Shown piece after piece: positions 13,913 to 23,245 of a stretch of 23,245 bases of DNA. Source of the stretch: CAYVWB01 sp964455395 (GTDB lineage Bacteria > Desulfobacterota > Desulfovibrionia > Desulfovibrionales > Desulfovibrionaceae); contig CAYVWB010000068.1 of NCBI GenBank assembly GCA_964455395.1, positions 1 to 23,245 on the forward strand, read 5' to 3'. The translations under genes and the position numbers were made by a program. Under the pieces are notes generated by a model, which saw nothing but the letters and a program-made list of their open reading frames with translations, was not told where the DNA came from and ran no database searches. Each line of letters begins with the position of its first letter. The first letter of the stretch is position 1.

Positions 13913-14698
13913 ATGCTCCAGGACGCCTATCGCCAACGCGCCACCCCCCTGCACGCCGCGGACGCGCGGGTGAAGCTCATCGCCGTGACGGCGTGCGCCG
14001 TGGTCGTGGCGGTGCTGCAAACCACCACGGCGGCGCTTCCGGCGCTGGGTCTGGGCCTCGCCGCGGCGGCGCTGGCGCGCCTCTCCGCGCAGGAACTCTG
14101 GCGGCGGCTCGCTCCGGCCAACGCCTTTTTCATTTTTCTGTGGATATCCTTGGGGTTGACGTACCCCGGCGACCCCCTGGGCGACGCCGCGCCCGCCTCC
14201 TGGCTGCGCGTGGATGGACTGGCGTTGGCGCTGCTCATCACCATGAAAGGCGAAGCGATACTGTTGATGATGGCTGCGTTGTCCGCCTCCACAGCCACCC
14301 CGGCGCTGGCGCGGGCTCTGCAGGATCTCGGCGCGCCGCAGAAGCTCACCCTGTTGTTGGCGTTCACCTACCGGCAGGTCTTCATCGTGGACGAGGAGAT
14401 GCGTCGGCTCCGCACAGCTGCACGAGCGCGCTGTTTTCGTCCACGCATGAATCGTCACACATACAAGACATACGCATACCTCATCGCCCAGACCCTGGCG
14501 CGCAGCCACCGGCGGGCCGCCCGCATCCAAGACGCCATGCGCATGCGGGGATTCGACGGCCGCTTCCACACCCTGGCGACGCCGCGTCTGCGGCGACAGG
14601 ATCTGTGCTGGGGCGCGGTCTTTGTCGCTTTCGCCCTGGCCTTGCTGATGCTCGATCTCGCACTGGCCGCCAACCCCATCCATCCCCCAACCGTTTAG
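13913..14698 (+). CDS. cbiQ: ECF transporter T component, CbiQ-like (cobalt/nickel)
   Basis: A 261-residue inner-membrane T component of an energy-coupling factor transporter, coupling ATPases to a substrate-binding subunit. It has about five hydrophobic helices (near 23-35, 41-55, 70-83, 103-125, 232-253). The two coupling helices carry the characteristic short motifs: ARARC followed by FRPRMNRHTYKTYAYL (170-190) and AMRMRGFDGRF (208-218). In the first, Cys replaces the usual Gly of the Ala-Arg-Gly motif. The FRPR-x3-HTY-x-TYAY segment is typical of CbiQ, pointing to cobalt or nickel. The ATG is the only standard start after an in-frame stop near 13815, although it has no good Shine-Dalgarno sequence. 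cbiO follows directly. No cbiM or cbiN is present upstream, where repeats are found instead. Confidence 0.9.
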   Translation: MLQDAYRQRATPLHAADARVKLIAVTACAVVVAVLQTTTAALPALGLGLAAAALARLSAQELWRRLAPANAFFIFLWISLGLTYPGDPLGDAAPASWLRVDGLALALLITMKGEAILLMMAALSASTATPALARALQDLGAPQKLTLLLAFTYRQVFIVDEEMRRLRTAARARCFRPRMNRHTYKTYAYLIAQTLARSHRRAARIQDAMRMRGFDGRFHTLATPRLRRQDLCWGAVFVAFALALLMLDLALAANPIHPPTV

Positions 14699-14761
14699 CT
14701 CATGTCGGCGAGCACACATCCGCCCCGCCCACCGACACGACTCCAGGAAACGCACGTTCAC

Positions 14762-15448
14762 ATGGACCCCACGCCTCTCATCCAACTCCACGCCGCCACG
14801 GTGCGCTATTGCGGCGCCCAGGACGCTGAAGACCACGGCGATGACGCCGTCTTCACGGCCTTGGACTTCACCCTCCGCGAAGGGGAGCGCCTGGGCTTGA
14901 CCGGCCCCAACGGCGGCGGCAAGACCACGCTGCTGCTGGCGCTGGTGGGGTTGACGCCCCTGAGCGCGGGGACGCTGCGCCACCGCGGCAGACCAGTCGC
15001 CACCGAGCGCGATCTGTATACGCTGAGGCGCGAGGTAGGTTTCGTCTTCCAGAACGCGGACGATCAGCTCTTCTCCCCCACCGTGCTGGAGGACGTGGCC
15101 TTCGGTCCGCTGAACCTGGGGTTGTCTGCAGCGGAGGCCGAAGCCCGCTCCCTGGCCGTGCTGGAGCGTCTGGGCATCCGGGAGACGGCGCACAAGCTGA
15201 CGCATACCCTCTCCGGGGGGCGCAAACGTCTGGCTGCGCTGGCCACGGCGCTGGTCATGGAGCCGCGCGCGCTCTTGCTGGACGAACCCACCAACGACCT
15301 GGACGCGACCTCCCGTGCGGCCCTCGCTGCAGCGCTGCGGGATACGTCAGCGGGATTCGTCATCGTCTCCCACGACGAAACCACCCTGCGGGAACTGACG
15401 CATCGCCGGCTGCGCCTCGAAGAGGGCAGACTGCGCGAGACGGCGTGA
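14762..15448 (+). CDS. cbiO: ECF transporter ATPase, CbiO-like
   Basis: Cytoplasmic ABC ATPase of about 228 residues that powers metal uptake with CbiQ. It shows Walker A GPNGGGKTT, a Q-loop in FVFQNADDQLFSPTV with the DDQLF signature usual in ECF ATPases, signature motif LSGGRKR (Arg in place of the common Gln), Walker B ALLLDEPTNDLD and H-loop VSHD. Two starts are possible: ATG 14702, only 3 nt after the cbiQ stop but without a ribosome binding site, or ATG 14762, preceded by AGGA at a longish distance. I list 14762 because the family fold starts there and the extra 20 residues look non-conserved. Translation is probably coupled to cbiQ. With only one ATPase gene, it presumably acts as a homodimer. 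Substrate subunit not found here. Confidence 0.9.
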   Translation: MDPTPLIQLHAATVRYCGAQDAEDHGDDAVFTALDFTLREGERLGLTGPNGGGKTTLLLALVGLTPLSAGTLRHRGRPVATERDLYTLRREVGFVFQNADDQLFSPTVLEDVAFGPLNLGLSAAEAEARSLAVLERLGIRETAHKLTHTLSGGRKRLAALATALVMEPRALLLDEPTNDLDATSRAALAAALRDTSAGFVIVSHDETTLRELTHRRLRLEEGRLRETA

Positions 15449-15691
15449 TGCAGCGACTCCACGAACAATTGTAACATGACTCGTGTATCCTGACGTAACG
15501 GGAACATGTGACGCGTCGTGACGACACAGGTCGCCCCCGGCGCGGTATTCCGCGCGCTCCTCATCACGCCCGCTGTCGCGTTGATTCTACCGTGTCGCCT
15601 TGGCCCCCGCCTCGCATCCGGCGCCGGGGAGGGATAGCAGGGGGGCCGTTTTCTCCCCTTTGCAGAACAATTCACTCATGTTGGAGTCTTC
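15449..15691 (+). other. 243-nt spacer with palindromes before the phosphatase gene
   Basis: Contains GCGCGG-TATT-CCGCGC (15540-15555, 6-bp stem with tetraloop), the 10-bp palindrome CCGGCGCCGG (15618-15627), and GTCGTGACGAC near 15518-15528. None is followed by a T-run. I see no cobalamin-riboswitch boxes. A promoter for the phosphatase gene probably lies here but cannot be placed. Confidence 0.4.
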
Positions 15692-16354
15692 ATGATCGTG
15701 CTGATGCGTCACGGCGAGCCCGCCACATCACCTGCCGGGAACCTCTCCAACGGCGGCGGCCGGGTGCTGCTGGGCCGTACGGATGCGCCCCTTACGGAAC
15801 ACGGCCGCGCGCAGGCCCGGGCCTGGGGCCGCCGGCTGGCGGATTCGCCCATCCTCACGATCAAAGCGAGTCCCCTGGCCCGCGCCTGGGAGACGGCGCA
15901 GCTTGCCGCTACGGGGCTTCGCGCGCAGCCCACAGCGGACGCCCGGCTGCAGGAGGTGGACCTGGGCCGCTGGGATGGCCTGCCCAAGGACGAGGTGATA
16001 CGCCGCTGGCCGGAGGAATGGCGCCGTCGTGGCGAGGACCTCGCGCAGACGCCGGCGCTGGAGGGGGAGTCCTTCGCCGAGACGCAGGCGCGCGCCGTCC
16101 CCGTGCTGGAAGAACTGCGGGACTACGCCTCCGGCGAGTCGCATGCGCTGGTGGTGGCGCACGCAGGCGTCATCCGGTGTCTGCTCTGCCATGTTCTGGA
16201 GATGCCGTTGGAGCGTCTCTTTCAGCTGGAAGTTGCGCTATGCTCGCTTCATTGTGTGGATGTGTCACGAGATTCGTGGCGTCTTCTGCATCACAACATA
16301 CTCCCGTTCAACAATCCGTTTCCTGAATCTTGCGCTGTACCGAGGTCTTCATGA
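15692..16354 (+). CDS. Histidine phosphatase family protein (possible alpha-ribazole phosphatase)
   Basis: A 220-residue cytoplasmic phosphatase of the phosphoglycerate-mutase-like superfamily. The nucleophile lies in LMRHGE (H7), the conserved Arg in SPLARAWETA (R64), the acid in LQEVDLGRWDG (E88) and the second His in VVAHAGVIRC (H157). The LGRTDAPLTEHGRAQA segment is usual in CobC-like and phosphoglycerate-mutase-like members. GGAG stands 5 nt before the ATG. Its place after cbiQ-cbiO makes a cobamide role (dephosphorylating alpha-ribazole phosphate) plausible, but the family is broad and assignment is not secure. The last 40 residues are Cys/His-rich and come from a less GC-rich stretch. 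The stop overlaps the next start as ATGA, so translation of the HEAT-repeat protein is probably coupled. Confidence 0.85.
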   Translation: MIVLMRHGEPATSPAGNLSNGGGRVLLGRTDAPLTEHGRAQARAWGRRLADSPILTIKASPLARAWETAQLAATGLRAQPTADARLQEVDLGRWDGLPKDEVIRRWPEEWRRRGEDLAQTPALEGESFAETQARAVPVLEELRDYASGESHALVVAHAGVIRCLLCHVLEMPLERLFQLEVALCSLHCVDVSRDSWRLLHHNILPFNNPFPESCAVPRSS

Positions 16355-17352
16355 CACACCGTTTTTCCGCATCATCAGCGTGTGACGCATTCAATTTACC
16401 TTCGCTGTTTGATGACGACGGCGCCAATCCTTGTGATGATTTCATTCTGGAGACGCATACACTATGTGATCGCTGCAGGAACATGGCTTTGAAGGAAGTG
16501 GCGCAGCTTGAAAGCGATGAAATGACCAGTCGATACAGGGCTTCCATGCATCTTCGGGAGTTCGGACGCGATGTCATACCGCTGCTCTTGCAAGTACTGC
16601 ACGGAGGCTATAGCGCCACGGTGCGCGAAGGTGTGCTGGATACGCTCAAGCAGATGGGCGACCGCAGTGTGGTGGAGGAGGTGCGAAGTCTCCGTGATTC
16701 CTCGCTCGAAGGCGTACGCCTCGGCGCAGTGCGCGCGCTGCGGTGGTTGACGCCGAATCCGGAGCCTTTCCTGGAAGCCCTGGAGGACGATGCGTGGCGG
16801 GTGCGGCGGGAAGCCGTCTTCGCGCTGAGCGACATCGCCCGCGACGGCGGCGACGATCCCCGCCTGGACGCCAACTTCGACGCGCTCATGCGTCTTTCCC
16901 ACGACGCGCACCCACTGGTCCGCGCCGCCGCTGTGAACGGCATGGGCCGCATGCGCCGCCGTGGAGCCGCGCCGCGCTTGCTGGACGCGTTGGATGACGA
17001 GCACGAACGCGTCCGCGCCATGGCCATCTGGTCCCTCCAGCACATGGATTGCCGGGAGGTGGCTTCGCGCATCATCGCCATTCTGGAACGCGGCGGCGGC
17101 GACGACGAGGTGACCTTCGCCGCGCGCGCGTTGGGAGATTTTCGCGCCACAGAAGCTGTGGGGCCGCTGCTGGCGAGCATGGAAGGCGTCCGGCCGGACA
17201 CCCACGCCGAGATCGTGGTGGCGCTGGGCAAGATCGGCGGACCGGAAGCGCGTCGCGCCTTGCAGACGCTTGCGGAAACCGCTCGGCCGGGGCTGCGTCG
17301 GCTGGCTCGCTGGGGGCTTGCGGAAGCGGATCCCGACGACGCCGCAGAGTGA
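16351..17352 (+). CDS. HEAT-repeat protein with four-cysteine N-terminus
   Basis: A 333-residue protein of unknown role. The N-terminal 45 residues hold C11, C28, C39 and C42 (the last two as CDRC), a possible metal site. From about residue 55 onward the chain is built of helical HEAT/PBS-lyase-like repeats, seen as VREGVLDTLKQMGD, VRLGAVRALRWL, VRREAVFALSDIA, VRAAAVNGMGRM, VRAMAIWSLQHM and later units of about 31 residues. Such repeats bind proteins; in phycobilin-lyase relatives they bind chromophores, but no such context exists here. ATG 16351 has GAGG 5 nt upstream and overlaps the phosphatase stop. An ATG 21 nt earlier is less likely. The first 250 nt are visibly lower in GC than the repeat part. 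Confidence 0.85.
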   Translation: MTHRFSASSACDAFNLPSLFDDDGANPCDDFILETHTLCDRCRNMALKEVAQLESDEMTSRYRASMHLREFGRDVIPLLLQVLHGGYSATVREGVLDTLKQMGDRSVVEEVRSLRDSSLEGVRLGAVRALRWLTPNPEPFLEALEDDAWRVRREAVFALSDIARDGGDDPRLDANFDALMRLSHDAHPLVRAAAVNGMGRMRRRGAAPRLLDALDDEHERVRAMAIWSLQHMDCREVASRIIAILERGGGDDEVTFAARALGDFRATEAVGPLLASMEGVRPDTHAEIVVALGKIGGPEARRALQTLAETARPGLRRLARWGLAEADPDDAAE

Positions 17353-17516
17353 CGTCTTCATCGCAGATTGCATCCCCGCCCCCGATTCTCCAGCATGTTC
17401 AGGCAAGGGTCCGTCCGTGCGCGTGGCCCGGAGCCGTTCCCCATGCAGACGCGAGACGTGGGCGCAGGCGACCGCAAGACAATCCCCGCCATGCGCCATC
17501 CCAAGCTGATCATCCT

Positions 17517-17617
17517 TTGTCATAGGAAAGTTGCGAAACTGTCACGTGGGACTAGTAGCGTACAGCCCTCTTGGATCATGCTGGGGCTTGCCGCTCGCCA
17601 CAGGACATGGGCTGCGT
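17517..17617 (+). promoter_or_regulatory. Structured leader upstream of the hybrid kinase gene
   Basis: In the 281-nt spacer the last 120 nt can form three adjoining stems: AGTT-GCGA-AACT with a GNRA-type tetraloop (17529-17540); CTGT plus ACG pairing with CGT plus ACAG (17539-17546 with 17559-17565, one bulged C); and AGCCC with GGGCT (17564-17568, 17584-17588). The stems share bases, so they compete. A -35-like TTGTCA at 17518-17523 has no good -10 partner. I compared it with c-di-GMP riboswitches and did not find their conserved segments. The 164 nt before it show nothing clear. Confidence 0.35.
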
Positions 17618-17633
17618 AAGTGCAGGAAATTCC

Positions 17634-20789
<3,156 letters not shown>

Positions 20790-20792
20790 CCC

Positions 20793-21958
<1,166 letters not shown>

Positions 21959-21965
<7 letters not shown>

Positions 21966-21979
21966 CCCCCATTCAGGCG
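21959..21979 (-). terminator. Intrinsic terminator-like hairpin for the minus-strand genes
   Basis: CGCCTGA (21959-21965) and TCAGGCG (21973-21979) form a perfect 7-bp stem with a 7-nt loop. Read on the minus strand, the stem is followed directly by TTTT. The plus-strand side lacks T residues. It overlaps the stop codon of the HD-GYP gene and lies about 140 nt past the 3' end of the phage-like genes. Confidence 0.6.
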
Positions 21980-22121
21980 ACCGCCTTGCCGCGTCACGTC
22001 TCCGCCGCACACCCCGCTCTCCTCTTCACCACATCCTGTCGTCTGCATGAAGCGGACTGGGCCCATCGCGCCGCTTGTCTCCGGGCGTGGAGGCGACGCC
22101 CTTTCGATGTCCGAGTCGCTC

Positions 22122-22487
22122 CTACACGAACGCCAACTGAATGACCACGTGACGATGCGGCGAGGTCTCGCCCGCGCCCTCCGGCTCCACCGGCGCGGAG
22201 GCGTAGGGCGCTCCCGTCTCGTGACGGAACCGCACGGCGTACGTCGCGCTGTCGCGCGTCAGCAGATAGACGGCCCCGACCGCTCCGGCCATGGCCTCCA
22301 GCCGCCGGGCGTCTGCAGCGGTCAACCAGCCCCAGTCCTCCCCCCCGCGCAGAACCACTCCGCGCACGCCGGGTCGTTCCCAGACCACGGTGGAGCCGTC
22401 GGCCGCCGCGGCGGTCTCCACGGCGGCGGATGTCGCTTCGGCCCAATCCAGGCCGGTCAAGTCCACACCTTCCAGATGGATCGCCAT
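22122..22487 (-). CDS. Small phage-tail-associated-like protein
   Basis: A 121-residue protein without a membrane segment. The order of segments (short N-terminal LEGVDLTGLDWAEA, then RGVVLRGGEDWGWLTAADA, then LEAMAGAVGAVYLL, then YAVRFRHETGAPYASAPV) resembles small proteins of tail gene clusters in Mu-like and other prophages, where a glycine-rich GG-D-WGW core and an FRHE segment recur. I cannot name the family with certainty and do not claim a function. GAGG lies 6 nt before the ATG. The gene is 49 nt downstream of the next phage-like gene on the same strand and is the last before the terminator. Confidence 0.55.
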   Translation of the reverse strand: MAIHLEGVDLTGLDWAEATSAAVETAAAADGSTVVWERPGVRGVVLRGGEDWGWLTAADARRLEAMAGAVGAVYLLTRDSATYAVRFRHETGAPYASAPVEPEGAGETSPHRHVVIQLAFV

Positions 22488-22536
22488 ATCATCCCTCGTT
22501 GATTGGATAAATGAGTGAGACGCCTTGCTCCGCGGG

Positions 22537-23070
22537 TCACGCCGCGGCGGCGTCTTCCAGGTGCATGAACCCCACGGCGAAGCCCTGCGTGCAGCTGAAG
22601 TAGGGCGCCATCACGTCGCTGCGGTTGCGCGGCAGGGCTTTGGTCCATAACGCCAGGCCGCCTTGGGTGCGGTCTTCCATCACCGTGCGCCATACATCCG
22701 CAGCCATGGCGGAGAGTGTTGCGTCCAGGTCCTTGCGGGCCGCGCCGTAGCACTGCACGCTCACCTCCATCTCGCTGACGAATCGGGTCGCCCCCGTGGG
22801 CCCCGCGCCGGCCATGCGTCCCCGCACCAAGGGCAGCGCGCCCACCACGGTGACCAAGGGCAGCTCCGCCGCGCTGGCGGGCCGTTGCGCGCCGCCGCCG
22901 GGCTCCACCCGCGGCGCCATGGATTCCCGCCGCACCGTGGGCCGCCAGGACGCCTCGGCCAGTTTCGTCGCCAACCGCTCCAGTATCGCCTCCCGCGCTG
23001 TTTCTCGCACTGCCGCCTCCGTTTCGGGGTTGTCGTGGTCGTCGGATTCAGGAACAAGCCATGGCCCCAT
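22537..23070 (-). CDS. Hypothetical protein, possibly a phage tail-completion/minor tail protein
   Basis: A 177-residue alpha/beta protein. After an acidic N-terminus comes AREAILERLATKLAEASW, a basic PTVRRESMAPRVEP linker, an alternating hydrophobic LPLVTVVGALPLV strand region, then FVSEMEVSVQCYG, a helix LDATLSAMAADVWRTVMED, and a closing FSCTQGFAVGFMHLED strand. This order of helix, beta-strand, helix, strand is common among tail terminator or completion proteins, which cap the tail tube. That reading is fold-style inference, not recognised homology. The start at 23070 has only a weak GCGAG upstream. The neighbour downstream also looks phage-derived, and more phage genes would be expected to the right of the window. 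Confidence 0.5.
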   Translation of the reverse strand: MGPWLVPESDDHDNPETEAAVRETAREAILERLATKLAEASWRPTVRRESMAPRVEPGGGAQRPASAAELPLVTVVGALPLVRGRMAGAGPTGATRFVSEMEVSVQCYGAARKDLDATLSAMAADVWRTVMEDRTQGGLALWTKALPRNRSDVMAPYFSCTQGFAVGFMHLEDAAAA

Positions 23071-23245
23071 GGTGACCGCTCGCCGGCGTCGGCGTCAGGG
23101 GGAAACACTACCCCAGAAGCCCCCTTGTCCCCCGGGGTGCGCAATCGTAGCGTATGCAATCGCTTTTCAGTACTGACGAAACCCGCGGCGCCCCCGCCCT
23201 GGAGCACACCATGCCACGCCCCCACACCCATTCCCCCCCCGATCC

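Noticed and set aside
13393..13973. Overlapping open frames of 78-189 codons in the repeat-rich spacer.
   Set aside because: The translations are produced by the octamer repeats and are open in several frames at once; no start site or family support.
17353..17633. c-di-GMP riboswitch before the kinase gene.
   Set aside because: The conserved segments of class I (GGCAAACC, GCAAAGCC, AGGUAGC) are absent in order; only a generic GNRA hairpin is present.
22761..23231. A 156-codon minus-strand frame at the right edge.
   Set aside because: It overlaps most of the 177-residue gene in another frame and its sequence is Arg/Gly/Pro-rich without recognisable features.
23233..23240. A run of eight C near the window end, possible phase-variable tract.
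   Set aside because: No gene can be placed across it, so there is no basis to claim phase variation.

Overview
The window is a high-GC stretch of bacterial chromosome, densely coded, with the very edge of what looks like a phage-derived region at the right end. The gene content fits a Gram-negative proteobacterium. I lean to a deltaproteobacterial, Desulfovibrionales-like genome because of the dCache-type chemoreceptor, the many two-component and c-di-GMP proteins, and a DUF4212/symporter/DUF294/exonuclease cluster placed next to acetyl-CoA synthetase. That assignment is inference from gene style, since the window holds no rRNA or tRNA.

Layout. At 5-2230 (minus) is malate synthase G. Divergent from it is a large chemoreceptor (2500-4503, plus) ending in a CheR/CheB docking-type pentapeptide. 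A minus-strand operon at 9561-4614 reads DUF4212 small subunit, VC_2705-type sodium:solute symporter, cNMP/CBS/DUF294 protein, DnaQ-like exonuclease. Divergent from it, on plus, are a LytTR regulator with a degenerate receiver (9990-10931) and an acetyl-CoA synthetase-type enzyme (11187-13349). A 563-nt gene-free gap follows, holding arrays of 8-nt and 16-nt tandem repeats. Next come cbiQ and cbiO (13913-15448) without a cbiM, then a histidine phosphatase overlapping by ATGA a HEAT-repeat protein with a four-cysteine N-terminus (15692-17352). A 1051-residue hybrid histidine kinase with two receivers and an Hpt domain is then closely followed by an HD-GYP response regulator (17634-21965). A terminator-like hairpin separates this from two minus-strand genes of phage-tail character (22122-23070).

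How the parts work together. Symporter plus DUF4212 (uptake of acetate or a similar carboxylate), acetyl-CoA synthetase (activation) and, further left, malate synthase (condensation of acetyl-CoA with glyoxylate) form a coherent acetate-assimilation theme. The LytTR protein sits between the two transcription units as the obvious candidate regulator. The shared 428-nt upstream region carries an iterated motif, a leader hairpin, and a small hairpin presenting the DUF4212 ribosome binding site with a CsrA-like ACAAGGA sequence. The kinase/HD-GYP pair is a likely sensory input into c-di-GMP degradation. No complete new defence or mobile system is visible. The most unusual items are the regulatory architecture around the acetate genes, the octamer repeat array, the structured leader of the kinase gene, and the phosphatase/HEAT gene pair.
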